The position numbers and the translations under genes were made by a program. A stretch of DNA of 64,000 bases. Source: an uncultured Prolixibacteraceae bacterium (GTDB lineage Bacteria > Bacteroidota > Bacteroidia > Bacteroidales > Prolixibacteraceae). Position 1 is the stretch's first letter; each line of letters opens with the position of its first letter. The stretch is from the NCBI GenBank assembly GCA_913063265.1, contig CAJXZG010000004.1, positions 1-64,000 of the forward strand. Reading direction: 5' to 3'. Positions 9,224 to 18,015 of the stretch are shown one piece after another. Under the pieces are notes generated by a model. The model saw nothing but the letters and a program-made list of their open reading frames with translations. It made no database searches and was not told where the DNA came from.

Positions 9224-9706
9224 CTACATTAGTCTTTTTTCTTTCCTGATTATATTGTCTTTCCTGGTTCCTAAAATATAAGAAACAATAACTCCGAGCG
9301 AAATGGCACTTGCCAGTAATATTTCCCGTTGTACTGGAAAAATCAGAAACAGCATTATTCCAATGGATGATCCGGCTAATATTCCAAAAAATGCATAAAC
9401 ATAAGAGAAATAATAGGGTGGGTAAAATCCATGTTCTTTCCGCATATGGTTCGATAAGCGGCTAATTAATCTGTCGAACTGGCGGCGCGAGTTGCCAGGA
9501 ACTTCAACTGCTTCTTTTATTTTTTGAACAGATTCACCGATATCAATTTTCAGTTTATTACAATCCGGACAATTAGCAGTAAATTCATCTACACGACTTA
9601 CATTTCGTTTAAACTCATCGATACGAAAAAAACGCTTGTCTTTTTCCCTTGTTTTTTCCAGGCTGGTATCGATTTTTATGATTGTTTTTTCACCCCACTT
9701 TTCCAT
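9224..9706 (-). CDS. Small membrane protein of unknown function with CPDC motif
   Basis: I start at the ATG at 9706 (160 residues). The upstream ATG at 9748 abuts the T-run of the pnp terminator, and a TAATTTTG -7 box (9736-9743, minus strand) would place the transcript start after it. The N-terminal 100 residues are soluble and charged, with an ANCPDCNKL motif and a later conserved-looking HMRKEHGFYPPYYFSY, so a metal-binding site is possible. Two membrane segments follow (about residues 100-120 and 125-145). I do not recognise a named family. A separate transcription unit between dNK and pnp. Confidence 0.65.
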   Translation of the reverse strand: MEKWGEKTIIKIDTSLEKTREKDKRFFRIDEFKRNVSRVDEFTANCPDCNKLKIDIGESVQKIKEAVEVPGNSRRQFDRLISRLSNHMRKEHGFYPPYYFSYVYAFFGILAGSSIGIMLFLIFPVQREILLASAISLGVIVSYILGTRKDNIIRKEKRLM

Positions 9707-9735
9707 TACTTTTTGAAATTTTATTGACTCGTATA

Positions 9736-9743
9736 CAAAATTA
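9736..9743 (-). promoter_or_regulatory. -7 promoter box for the CPDC membrane protein
   Basis: Minus-strand TAATTTTG matches TANNTTTG and lies 30 bases upstream of the ATG at 9706. It supports the shorter start. Confidence 0.4.
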
Positions 9744-9748
9744 AGCAT

Positions 9749-9782
9749 AAAAAACGCCCTGCCAACCGACAGAGCGTTTTTA
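9749..9782 (-). terminator. Terminator of pnp
   Basis: AAAACGC/GCGTTTT with an inner CTG/CAG pair closes a hairpin, followed on the minus strand by T residues. It sits 18 bases after the pnp stop. Confidence 0.8.
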
Positions 9783-9799
9783 TATTTCTAATCATTTTT

Positions 9800-12091
9800 T
9801 TACTCAGACTTTAGAGCATCGTTGTCGCGACGTGGACGGAAGTCTCTGCGATCTCCACTTCTACGATCGTGGCCTCTTCTGTCACCACCGCGTCTGTCAC
9901 CTCCCCTGCGATCACCTCTTGGCCCGCGATTTTCTCTTGGCGGACGTTCAACGTAACCTTCAGGTTTTGGAAGTAATACTTTACGCGAAAGTTTAAATTT
10001 ACCTGTTTTTTGGTCGATGTCAATTAATTTAACCTCAACCTCGTCACCTTCTTTGGCAAAATCTTCAGCATTTTCAACACGTGCCCAATCCATTTCGGAA
10101 ACATGAAGTAAACCTTCTTTACCAGGAAGAATTTCGATAAATGCACCAAACGAAACCACAGATTTTACTTTCCCTTTGTAAGTTTCTCCTACCTCAGGAA
10201 GTGCAGTGATTGCTTTGATTCTGGCTTTTGCTGCTTCGATTGGCTCCAGTCCTGAACCTGAAATTTCAACAATACCTTCATCGTCTTTTTCTTCAATAAC
10301 GATTACCGTTTCGGTTTCTTCCTGAATCGCTTGAATAACCTTTCCTCCAGGACCAATGATTGCACCGATCATATCTTTTGGAACAACTACGGTTTCAATA
10401 CGTGGAACATTAGGTTTATACTCAGCACGGGGCTCAGGAATTACTTTTAGCATTTCACCCAAAATATGTAAACGTCCTTCTTTTGCCTGTTGTAAAGCTT
10501 CTGCCAATACTTCGTATGGAAGTCCGTCAACTTTAATATCCATTTGTGTGGCAGTAATACCATCAGCAGTTCCTGTAACTTTAAAGTCCATGTCGCCAAG
10601 GTGATCTTCATCACCAAGAATATCAGAAAGAACTGCATAGTTTTCAGCTCCTTTGTCGGTAATTAATCCCATGGCGATACCGGAAACCGGCTTTTTAATT
10701 TTAATACCGGCATCCATCATACCCATTGTTCCGGCACAAACAGTTGCCATTGATGACGAACCATTTGACTCGAGAATATCAGACATGATTCGAACCACAT
10801 AAGGGAAGTCTGTTGGAATCATTTTTTTCAAACCACGAAGCGCAAGGTTACCATGGCCAATTTCACGACGGCTTGTTCCACGAGGTGTTTTTGGATCGCC
10901 CACACAGAATGGAGGGAAATTGTAGTGTAACAAGAAGTTTTCACTTCCCTGGTAGGTTACAGCATCAATTTTTTTGATGTCCATTTTTGTTCCCAAAGTA
11001 ACCGAAGTTAAAGACTGTGTTTCTCCACGTGTAAAAATCGATGAACCATGTGCTCCCGGAAGATAATCCACTTCTCCCCAAATCGGACGAATTTCGTTGG
11101 TTGCTCTACCATCCAGACGAATTTTATCATCCAGAATCATTCTACGCATCGCCTCCTTTTCAACATCGTGATAGTATCTCTTAATCAGACTAATATGTTG
11201 GTCGAGATCGATTTCTTCGTTTTCGGCATTTTCTTCGGTATATTTTTCAATAAACTCGTCACGAATTACCATAAAGGCATCTAAACGTTCGCTTTTGTTA
11301 GTAATTTGTTTTTTAGCTACTTCGTAACAGGCTTCGTAAGTTTCAGCTTTTACCTTTTCGCGTAATTCCTCGATATTATTTTCGTGACTGTATTCACGTT
11401 TTACAACACCTATTTCAGTAGCCAGTTCTTCCTGTGCCTTGCAATGTTTTTTAATTTCGTCGTGAGCAACTTTAATTGCCTCTAACATTACTTCCTCAGA
11501 AACCTCATTCATTTCACCTTCAACCATCATAATGTTGTCGTAAGAAGCTCCAACCATAATTTCAAGGTCAGCTTCTTCCATTTCAACACGACTTGGGTTG
11601 ATTACGAACTCGCCATTAATACGTGCCACTCGCACCTCAGAAATTGGTGTTTCGAAAGGTACATCCGATACTGCTATTGCTGCCGAAGCTGCTAATCCTG
11701 CCAAAGCATCGGGCATTTCATCTTTCCCTACAGAAATCAGGGAAATCATTACTGCCGTTTCTGCATGATAATCATCGGGGAACAACGGACGAAGTGCACG
11801 GTCAACTAAACGTGCTACCAGAATCTCATCATCGCTCGGACGGGCTTCTCTTTTCAGGAACCCTCCCGGAAAACGACCTGCGGCTGAAAACTTTTCTCTG
11901 TAATCAACCGATACCGGCATAAAATCTACATCTTCTTTTGCTTCTTTAGCTGAAACCACTGTTGCAAGCAACATGGTTTCGCCCATACGTACAACTACCG
12001 CCCCATCGGCTTGTTTTGCCAGTTTGCCGGTTTCAATGGTAATGGACCTGCCATCGGCAAGCTCAATTGTTTTAATTGTTGCGTTTACCAT
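9800..12091 (-). CDS. pnp: Polyribonucleotide nucleotidyltransferase (PNPase)
   Basis: A 763-residue phosphorolytic 3'-5' exoribonuclease that degrades mRNA with phosphate, acting in the cytoplasm as a trimer. Domains in order: RNase PH 1 (about 10-145), an all-alpha linker, RNase PH 2 (about 330-545, with [23 protein letters not shown] and [17 protein letters not shown]), KH ([15 protein letters not shown] near 570) and S1 ([24 protein letters not shown] near 640). The last 45 residues are an Arg/Gly-rich tail of repeated GDRRG units, an extra RNA-binding tail not present in E. coli PNPase. It lies downstream of rpsO in the same orientation, the order seen across bacteria. Confidence 0.97.
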   Translation of the reverse strand: MVNATIKTIELADGRSITIETGKLAKQADGAVVVRMGETMLLATVVSAKEAKEDVDFMPVSVDYREKFSAAGRFPGGFLKREARPSDDEILVARLVDRALRPLFPDDYHAETAVMISLISVGKDEMPDALAGLAASAAIAVSDVPFETPISEVRVARINGEFVINPSRVEMEEADLEIMVGASYDNIMMVEGEMNEVSEEVMLEAIKVAHDEIKKHCKAQEELATEIGVVKREYSHENNIEELREKVKAETYEACYEVAKKQITNKSERLDAFMVIRDEFIEKYTEENAENEEIDLDQHISLIKRYYHDVEKEAMRRMILDDKIRLDGRATNEIRPIWGEVDYLPGAHGSSIFTRGETQSLTSVTLGTKMDIKKIDAVTYQGSENFLLHYNFPPFCVGDPKTPRGTSRREIGHGNLALRGLKKMIPTDFPYVVRIMSDILESNGSSSMATVCAGTMGMMDAGIKIKKPVSGIAMGLITDKGAENYAVLSDILGDEDHLGDMDFKVTGTADGITATQMDIKVDGLPYEVLAEALQQAKEGRLHILGEMLKVIPEPRAEYKPNVPRIETVVVPKDMIGAIIGPGGKVIQAIQEETETVIVIEEKDDEGIVEISGSGLEPIEAAKARIKAITALPEVGETYKGKVKSVVSFGAFIEILPGKEGLLHVSEMDWARVENAEDFAKEGDEVEVKLIDIDQKTGKFKLSRKVLLPKPEGYVERPPRENRGPRGDRRGGDRRGGDRRGHDRRSGDRRDFRPRRDNDALKSE

Positions 12092-12163
12092 AATAATAAT
12101 TACTTGTTTTTTTGCGATCTCCTTAATCTTTTAACCAAATTCACAATCTTACTCTCTCTCTTC

Positions 12164-12186
12164 TCCCTCTCTAATTTAGAGAGGGA
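12164..12186. repeat. Perfect 23-base palindrome between rpsO and pnp
   Basis: TCCCTCTCTAA and its reverse complement TTAGAGAGGGA are separated by a single T. It lies 73 bases upstream of the pnp ATG, in a region where PNPase autoregulates its mRNA in E. coli by a leader hairpin; whether this one serves that role is inference. Confidence 0.55.
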
Positions 12187-12308
12187 CGATTTTATCGTAG
12201 ATGAAATCCGGGTGAGTATTCATTATTATAAATGAATAGCATTTCAAATTTAGCCAACATTAAAAGATCTTGTTTAAATTACAATGGGTGGTGAGGTTTT
12301 GCAATTTA

Positions 12309-12342
12309 CAAAAAAGAAAGGCAATACATCGCATTGCCTTTC
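12309..12342 (-). terminator. Terminator downstream of rpsO
   Basis: GAAAGGCAAT (12316-12325) pairs perfectly with ATTGCCTTTC (12333-12342). On the minus strand the stem is followed by a T-rich run. It lies 9 bases after the rpsO stop and before pnp, so pnp has an independent or read-through transcript. Confidence 0.8.
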
Positions 12343-12350
12343 ATTTATTT

Positions 12351-12620
12351 TTACTTACGTAAGTTCAATTCTTTAATAATTGCACGATACCTTTCGATAT
12401 CTTTTTTAATTAAATAGTCGAGTAAACTACGACGCTTACCTACTAACTTAATTAATGCACGACGAGTACTGTTGTCTTTCTTGTTTTGTTTCAAGTGTTC
12501 TGTAAGGTGATTAATCCTGTGTGTGAACAATGCAATCTGACCTTCAGCACTTCCTGTGTCTGTTGCGCTTTTACCATGTTTGGCAAAAATCTCTGCTTTT
12601 TTTTCTGTTGTTAAATACAT
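12351..12620 (-). CDS. rpsO: 30S ribosomal protein S15
   Basis: An 89-residue protein of the small subunit platform that binds 16S rRNA helices 20-22. The sequence from MYLTTEKKAEIF through GRRSLLDYLIKKDIERYRAI to the terminal ELNLRK is canonical S15. The frame opens further upstream with a TTG at 12728, but those 36 residues are not part of S15. The ATG at 12620 is chosen from family length, and a consensus promoter ends inside the extra stretch. Upstream of pnp in the same direction. Confidence 0.97.
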   Translation of the reverse strand: MYLTTEKKAEIFAKHGKSATDTGSAEGQIALFTHRINHLTEHLKQNKKDNSTRRALIKLVGKRRSLLDYLIKKDIERYRAIIKELNLRK

Positions 12621-12698
12621 TTTTAAAGAACTATTTGTTATACAATGTTTAAACCGCAGCATCGCTTTCAATAGAAACGGCTTAAAATTAATTGGCCG

Positions 12699-12729
12699 CA
12701 AATGTAGGTAAAAGTTTTTGATTAGCAAA
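12699..12729 (-). promoter_or_regulatory. Consensus Bacteroidota promoter of rpsO
   Basis: On the minus strand TTTG (12729-12726) and TACATTTG (12706-12699) are 19 bases apart, the textbook -33/-7 arrangement. It leaves an untranslated leader of about 70 bases before the rpsO ATG at 12620, and rules out a start at 12728. Confidence 0.7.
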
Positions 12730-12789
12730 CAGATAAAACAAACTATAAATCACTTCAGATAAGTTTATCTTTCATATTATTTTTTACTT

Positions 12790-12885
12790 CTTTGTGAAAC
12801 TCTGTGGCTCTTTGAGGTTCTTTGTGTTAAGGTCCTATTACATTATTACACAAAGTTACACCAAGAAGCACAAAGGAACTCAAAG
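12790..12885. repeat. Imperfect inverted repeat of CTTTGTG-type units
   Basis: 12790-12830 (CTTTGTGAAACTCTGTGG and on) and the reverse complement of 12846-12885 (CTTTGAGTTCCTTTGTGC and on) are related, giving two arms of about 40 bases around a 15-base spacer. The arms are themselves made of degenerate CTTTGTG/CTTTGAG units. No ORF. The unit type is common between genes in this phylum as far as I know. Confidence 0.6.
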
Positions 12886-12940
12886 GATTTTTAGTAAAAA
12901 CTTATTTACAACTTACTTTTATCAATCCAGATTAAAGACA

Positions 12941-14143
12941 CTACTTATCTATAGCCTTGTTTTCCCAAAGTTCATACGTTTTGCCAACATGACCTGAGTA
13001 ACGGAAAAAATCAAGGTCACCATCTCCATCGGCATCTCCTAAAAGTGAATTATAAGCACCTTGTTTTGTAAGCACTTGTTGTTTTGACCACACTTCCCAT
13101 GGTTCTCCTGAGCCCTGGTAAAAAATAATTACCGGACTATAATTTGGATCTCCCTGATCACCATTATTTCCGGATAATACATCCATATCTCCATCATTGT
13201 CTATATCGCCAACCTGTAAGGTATGTGCATAAGCATTTTGTCCAATTTCATGGCGTATCCATTTCGAGCAGGAAGATTCATAATCATACCAGGCTACCCT
13301 TGTCCTGAATTTTTCCGAGCAGGATATAAATACCTCGTCAATTTTGTCACCATCCACATCGGCACAAAAGATTTTTGTTGCATTATACTCCCAGGTATAT
13401 GCGTCTTCATTATTCCAGTACGGATCAATATTTTGAACAAACCATGCACCTGTCATATCTCCTCCGGGATTAAAAAAGCAAAAACCAGTTGAAACCACAT
13501 CCACATCGCCATCACCATCCACATCACCAACATGTTGGCCTTCGTGTAAATGCTCCACATAAACTTCAGCTGCTTTGCTCCAGTTTTGAGGATCATCCTG
13601 ACGGATTACAAACATTTTTCTTGATGCATGTGTGGTTGCTGCTACATCCAATTTTCCATCACCATTCATATCTACCAAATCAAAGTCTTTTACAAAACTT
13701 GGGAATACCGCAATTTTATGCGCTTTCCATCCCGGGTTTTCGTACCAATAAAGTGTTAAAGGCTGGTCTGCACCGCCCCATTCTCCGGGGCTCACAGGAC
13801 CCAAGACATCCATATCACCATCATTATCTATATCTCCGGCAGCAATGTCTCCGGCAGCAAATACTTTACCTTCCGGGCTTTTCTCTGCAATTACATGTTT
13901 GATGGATTCACCAAACCCGGGAACTGTTTCATACCATAATAAAGCACCACCTTTGGCATTATTATTAATCACGAATAAGTCCAGAAGACCATCATTGTTT
14001 ACATCGGCTTGTGACCTTGCCCACCACATCTCTGTTCCTTCGGAAACAATGGTGTGCTTTTCAAATTCAACTTGTGCATTAACATTTAAGATCCAGATAA
14101 ACGACAATAATACTGGTACTAATTTTTTGATTTGATTCTTCAT
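12941..14143 (-). CDS. Secreted FG-GAP/VCBS repeat protein
   Basis: A 400-residue exported protein: a Sec signal (residues 1-24, ending ILNVNAQ) followed by about six VCBS/FG-GAP beta-propeller blades. Each blade carries a calcium-binding D-x-D-x-D-G loop (DVNNDGLLDL, DIDNDGDMDV, DMNGDGKLDV, DVDGDGDVDV, DVDGDKIDEV, DIDNDGDMDV, DADGDGDLDF). The chain ends soon after the last blade, with no T9SS C-terminal domain and no lipobox, so it should stay periplasmic or use another route. Such propellers bind ligands or other proteins. No partner is visible: the flanking genes are ribosomal and TldE/TldD. Confidence 0.85.
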   Translation of the reverse strand: MKNQIKKLVPVLLSFIWILNVNAQVEFEKHTIVSEGTEMWWARSQADVNNDGLLDLFVINNNAKGGALLWYETVPGFGESIKHVIAEKSPEGKVFAAGDIAAGDIDNDGDMDVLGPVSPGEWGGADQPLTLYWYENPGWKAHKIAVFPSFVKDFDLVDMNGDGKLDVAATTHASRKMFVIRQDDPQNWSKAAEVYVEHLHEGQHVGDVDGDGDVDVVSTGFCFFNPGGDMTGAWFVQNIDPYWNNEDAYTWEYNATKIFCADVDGDKIDEVFISCSEKFRTRVAWYDYESSCSKWIRHEIGQNAYAHTLQVGDIDNDGDMDVLSGNNGDQGDPNYSPVIIFYQGSGEPWEVWSKQQVLTKQGAYNSLLGDADGDGDLDFFRYSGHVGKTYELWENKAIDK

Positions 14144-14391
14144 AGTTCAAAGTTTAATCAGTGAAATTACTTCTATTGAAAAAGTAACTCTTTTGTTTAA
14201 TTGATTTAGTAGTTCATTTTTAATAATGCTTAAAAATAATAATGTTTGGTTTTATTCAGGTTTTGAATTCCGCATTTAATTCATTGGATTTATAATTTCG
14301 TTGTAAAAATTTAGGCATTTTACACAACAGACGCTAAAAATTCGCTAAGCGGATCGAATCGCTAAACGGTTAAAAGGAATACTAAAAATAA

Positions 14392-14447
14392 ATTAGTCAT
14401 CAGATGAATATCTACGCTGAATATATTCATCCGATGACTTGACTAAT
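14392..14447. repeat. Imperfect inverted repeat sharing a motif with 6284-6300
   Basis: ATTAGTCATCAGATGAATAT (14392-14411) faces ATATTCATCCGATGACTTGACTAAT (14423-14447); the right arm has a five-base insertion. ATTAGTCATCAGATGAA is identical to 6284-6300, 8 kb away, so it is a dispersed motif. Confidence 0.65.
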
Positions 14448-14606
14448 ACCAAATTGACCACAAAATACCGCATATAAATTGATTCTTTTTCGTTTCTACA
14501 GCGTTGAAAAATGATAACGTAGCTATGGCTATGCTATAATTTTTCGCCTTGTACAAACGAAAAATAATCGGCATATCCAATGCGGCATTTTATAATCAAA
14601 TTGGTA
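14447..14606. repeat. 160-base palindromic MITE-like element
   Basis: The left arm beginning TACCAAATTGACCACAAAAT and the right arm ending AAATTGGTA are imperfect reverse complements over about 66 bases, including shared (A/C)TTTTTCGTTT(C/G)TACA and GAAAAAT blocks. The centre is TAGCTATGGCTA. No coding capacity; this has the shape of a non-autonomous mobile or structured repeat. Confidence 0.75.
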
Positions 14607-14611
14607 TAAAA

Positions 14612-14641
14612 TAAAAAACCCGGCAAACTTGAATCTGCCGG
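14612..14641 (-). terminator. Terminator of tldE
   Basis: CCGGCA/TGCCGG stem, loop about 10 bases, followed on the minus strand by six T. About 100 bases after the tldE stop. Confidence 0.65.
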
Positions 14642-14743
14642 ATTTTCTGTTATTCAGAACTCAATATTTCTTATTTAAAATCCTGGACTTTGGAAAGTCC
14701 GAGTCCCGCTTTTGCTCCTCCCCTGGGGAGGCTTGAAGGGGCT

Positions 14744-16060
14744 TTAAATCCCGCTAAAATCAACATTGTTAAACACTATTGAAGGTGCCAGTAATGATGA
14801 ATTCTCATTAACATCATTTCCGGTTTCGGCAATATCCATTAATAACTTTTTCATATTTCCGGTAATGTTCATTTCAGCAACGGGTTTGGTAATTTTCCCT
14901 TTTTCAACCAAAAATCCTTCGATACCATAAGAAAAATCACCGGTTGTGCCGTTACAGTTTCCACCATTAAACCCGGTTACCAAAATTGCTCTTTTTTGTG
15001 ATGCAATTAATTGATCGAGATTTTTATCCCCCAGTTCAAATACCAGGTTCGATGAATTTCCGGTAGTCGGTTCGGTCTCAAGCTTTTTCGCATAATACGT
15101 ATCGATGTAATAAGTTTTCAGAACACCTTTATCAATAACACTTCGTTTTTTTGCTGCCAAACCTTCACTGTCAAATAATCTTGAACCTCTTCCACCAACG
15201 ATAAACGGATCGTCAACAACAGTAAGTTTATCCGAGGCAATTTTTTCATTCAGTTTATCAATCAGGAAAGACCTTTTTTGCTGAATTGAAGAACCGTTAA
15301 TTGCAGACAAAACAGGTCCCAGTATATTTCTTACCACTTTATATTCAACAATCATTGGTAATTTTTCCGATTCTATTTTTGCCTGTCCAATCTTATTAAT
15401 AGCACGTTCAAGCGCTTTTGAGCCTGTTCCTTCTTTTTCAAGTTTATCGTAGAAAACTGCACTTTCGCTCCAACCACCTGATGGTCTTGCTTCGCCTCCT
15501 TTTACCGAAACAGAAGTGTAAAGCCCGTAATATGTAGTTGCAGTATCGCCTTCGAAGCCATTACTGGTAACCATTACACGCTCGTTTAATCCGTCGTAAT
15601 AGCTTGCCGAAACTGAAATGATTCTTTCGTCTTTTCCCAAAGCCTCTTTTTCGGCTGCGTAAGCAAGGTCAATTTTCTGTTTTGGATCGATGTTGTTATA
15701 CTCAGTGTCTAGAGTATTTAAATCTTCACCTCCTCCTTTATAGTATAGTGAAGGATTGGGCAAGGTTCTGAATTCATCTTCCGAAAGATATTTTGTCCCC
15801 TCAATAGCTTCTTCGATAAAACGGGCCAAATCTTCCTTTTTCATTCGGTTGGTTGAATGCGATGAATACTTGTTATCGACAAACAAACGGATGGAAAGCC
15901 CACTTTGAATTGCCTGTTCCAGCTTATCAATTTTTTCTTCGCGTACTTCAACACTACTGCTTTTATTATCTGAAATGCTGACACTAACTTCCTGAGCGCC
16001 ATTTTCAAGGGCATGGTTCATTGCCCATTTTGCCAAATTATATTTTTCTTCTTTTGTCAT
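14744..16060 (-). CDS. pmbA: TldE/PmbA family metallopeptidase-associated subunit
   Basis: A 438-residue protein of the PmbA/TldE branch (usual length about 440-450), partner of the zinc-containing TldD. In E. coli the heterodimer trims modified peptides (microcin B17, PqqA) and degrades CcdA. The family signature is visible: a RxEKIDKLEQA-type N-terminal strand, the SNGFEGDTATTYYGLYTSV segment, and the C-terminal half with TGNSSNLVFELGDKN and NCNGTTGDFSYGIEGFLVEKG. It lacks HExxH, as expected for TldE. No signal peptide, unlike its neighbour TldD, 24 bases upstream in the same operon. Confidence 0.9.
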   Translation of the reverse strand: MTKEEKYNLAKWAMNHALENGAQEVSVSISDNKSSSVEVREEKIDKLEQAIQSGLSIRLFVDNKYSSHSTNRMKKEDLARFIEEAIEGTKYLSEDEFRTLPNPSLYYKGGGEDLNTLDTEYNNIDPKQKIDLAYAAEKEALGKDERIISVSASYYDGLNERVMVTSNGFEGDTATTYYGLYTSVSVKGGEARPSGGWSESAVFYDKLEKEGTGSKALERAINKIGQAKIESEKLPMIVEYKVVRNILGPVLSAINGSSIQQKRSFLIDKLNEKIASDKLTVVDDPFIVGGRGSRLFDSEGLAAKKRSVIDKGVLKTYYIDTYYAKKLETEPTTGNSSNLVFELGDKNLDQLIASQKRAILVTGFNGGNCNGTTGDFSYGIEGFLVEKGKITKPVAEMNITGNMKKLLMDIAETGNDVNENSSLLAPSIVFNNVDFSGI

Positions 16061-16084
16061 TTTTATAGAATTACGGATTTATAA

Positions 16085-17608
16085 TTATGATACACCACCA
16101 ACGGTTAGTTTTTTAACTAAAACACTTGGTAGTCCGCATGTAACAGGAACCGACTGTCCGCTTTTTCCGCAAGTCCATGTTCCGTTATCAATTAAATAAT
16201 CGTCGGCAGCCATCGTAATATCCGCCAATGCCTGAGGTCCGTTTCCTATAATATTAATATCTTTAATCGGATCGGTTAATTTCCCTTTTTCAATCAGGTA
16301 ACCCGATTTTACAAAGAAAGTAAAATCGCCGGCACCAATTTTTACCTGTCCGTTACTGAAATTATCAACATAAACTCCATAATCAACTTCTCCAATTATA
16401 TCATCTTTTGTATGAGGTCCTACTTCCATATAGGTTGCACGCATTCTTGGGAGTGGAATATGACGGAATGATTCGCGACGTCCGTTTCCGGTTGGGTCGA
16501 TACCATAATGTTTGGCACTGATTCTGTCGTGAATATAACTGTTTAATATACCGTCTTTAACGAGGTAAGTTTTTTCCACATCATTTCCTTCATCGTCGAT
16601 ATTTATCGAACCGCGGTTATTGTCCAATGTTCCGTCATCGATAATGTTGATAAAATTCTCAGCCACTTTTTTACCCATTTTATCACTAAAAATGGATTCT
16701 CCTTTACGGTTAAAATCGGCTTCAAAAGTATGACCAATCGCTTCATGAAGTAAAATCCCCGAGCCACCTGCTCCCATTACCACCGGCATTTCGCCGGCTT
16801 TTGGTTTTGTGGCTTCAAATAAAATATTGGTTCTGTCGACTGCTTCCTGCGCCAAATCATTTACCAGTTCATCAGTCAACCATTCAAATCCTTTTCTAAA
16901 AGACCGTGCTGAATATGCATTTTCAATCTGCTCACCTTTTTGCATAATACTTACCACTCCAAAACTTATCATCGGCCGATAATCGTACGTTAACCTTCCC
17001 TCCGAATTATAGAAAAGAACATAGGTTGTTTCATCACTCAAAAAGGCATTTACTTTAATTACTTTTTCATCGAGTTCAAAAACCTTGTCATTTATTTTTT
17101 GCACAAACGGAACTTTGTCTTTCACAGAAACATCTTCCCACTTGTTTTGAATTTTGTAATATCCTGCCGGAATCTTCTCATTAACTTCATTGATGTTAAA
17201 ATCTGAACCACTGTCAGCAATGTTTGCTGCCATTTTTGCAGCATTTAACATTTCCTTCATTTCCACATTTTCCGAATAAGCGAATCCGGTTTGGTCGCCT
17301 TTAAGAACTCTGATTCCAACTCCGAAATCCACATTTGAATATGCACGGTTTACTTTTCCATCTTCCAAACCTAAACTGTTTGATGTTTTGTGTTCAAAAA
17401 ATAAATCAGCATAATCACCACCCTTGCTCATTGCAGTTGCAATTACTTTTTGCAACATTTCAGTTGAAACCTCAAAATGATCTAAATAACTTTTCACGTT
17501 TTCTGAAATTTGTACGTTTTGGCACGACTGCATAAACGGAGGCAAAATCATGCTCCCGGCTGCTACAGCACCACCTGTTTTAATAAAACTACGTCGGTTT
17601 ACACTCAT
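16085..17608 (-). CDS. tldD: TldD family zinc metallopeptidase with Tat-like signal
   Basis: A 507-residue catalytic partner of the TldD/TldE pair. The zinc motif is in LLHEAIGHTFEADFN (HExxxH, near residue 235), and downstream family segments include FSDKMGKK, DDGTLDNNRGS and GRRESFRHIPLPRMRATYM. The N-terminus is unusual: MSVNRRSFIKTGG matches the twin-arginine motif, followed by a hydrophobic stretch and FMQSCQN near residue 29, which looks like a lipidation or Tat cleavage site. E. coli TldD is cytoplasmic and has no such signal. If real, this enzyme acts outside the cytoplasm, while the adjoining TldE seems cytoplasmic. Operon tldD-tldE. Confidence 0.9.
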   Translation of the reverse strand: MSVNRRSFIKTGGAVAAGSMILPPFMQSCQNVQISENVKSYLDHFEVSTEMLQKVIATAMSKGGDYADLFFEHKTSNSLGLEDGKVNRAYSNVDFGVGIRVLKGDQTGFAYSENVEMKEMLNAAKMAANIADSGSDFNINEVNEKIPAGYYKIQNKWEDVSVKDKVPFVQKINDKVFELDEKVIKVNAFLSDETTYVLFYNSEGRLTYDYRPMISFGVVSIMQKGEQIENAYSARSFRKGFEWLTDELVNDLAQEAVDRTNILFEATKPKAGEMPVVMGAGGSGILLHEAIGHTFEADFNRKGESIFSDKMGKKVAENFINIIDDGTLDNNRGSINIDDEGNDVEKTYLVKDGILNSYIHDRISAKHYGIDPTGNGRRESFRHIPLPRMRATYMEVGPHTKDDIIGEVDYGVYVDNFSNGQVKIGAGDFTFFVKSGYLIEKGKLTDPIKDINIIGNGPQALADITMAADDYLIDNGTWTCGKSGQSVPVTCGLPSVLVKKLTVGGVS

Positions 17609-18015
17609 GTTATTGAATTTAAATTTTCAAAGTAAAACAATTTTGGGATTGTTGTTTTCAAAATCATTTAAAAATACCTGTTTAATATGACTTCAGAAAG
17701 CGAAAATAATTACAATTTCTATTTTCAACGCCATTCACAACAAAACTTATGTCTTATTAAAAAGGGGACAAGCAATTTTATAAGCACATAAAAACCACAT
17801 CCCCCTTGACAAAAATATGCCAACTCCCAAAAAAAATGCCAAATTGTTTGAACAACAGACATTTTTACAAAGGTATTTAGGCAAATTGTTATTTTTAATG
17901 TAAATTTTGTATTAATTTTTTACATTTTGTCAATAAAACAGCCAAACAAATTTCAGTTAACTATATTTTTGTATCAGACAAAAGCAAATATTCATACTAA
18001 TTAATATTTTTTACA
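17609..18015. other. 407-base divergent leader of GSII, promoter likely
   Basis: AT-rich, no ORF. TATTTTTG at 17964-17971 fits a -7 box about 45 bases before the GSII ATG. A purine-rich hairpin-like pair (AAGGGGAC near 17760, TCCCCCTTG near 17810) lies upstream. No recognisable riboswitch. Confidence 0.5.

Larger units (their letters stand above)
14144..14743. other. 600-base intergenic region with two palindromic elements, no gene
   Basis: Holds an imperfect inverted repeat (14392-14447), a 160-base MITE-like palindrome (14447-14606), the tldE terminator (14612-14641) and a stretch near 14680-14740 with GGACTTTGGAAAGTCC and CTCCCCTGGGGAGG palindromes. The first 240 bases show nothing I can assign. 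Confidence 0.65.

Noticed and set aside
9707-9748. Longer start of the CPDC membrane protein (ATG at 9748)
   Set aside because: It abuts the terminator T-run of pnp, and a promoter box lies downstream of it.
10356-12235. Plus-strand open frames inside pnp (10356-10604, 11048-11284, 11623-11922)
   Set aside because: They are complements of conserved PNPase codons, with no own start context.
12620-12728. N-terminal extension of ribosomal protein S15
   Set aside because: The 36 added residues are not part of S15 and the consensus promoter at 12699-12729 lies inside them.
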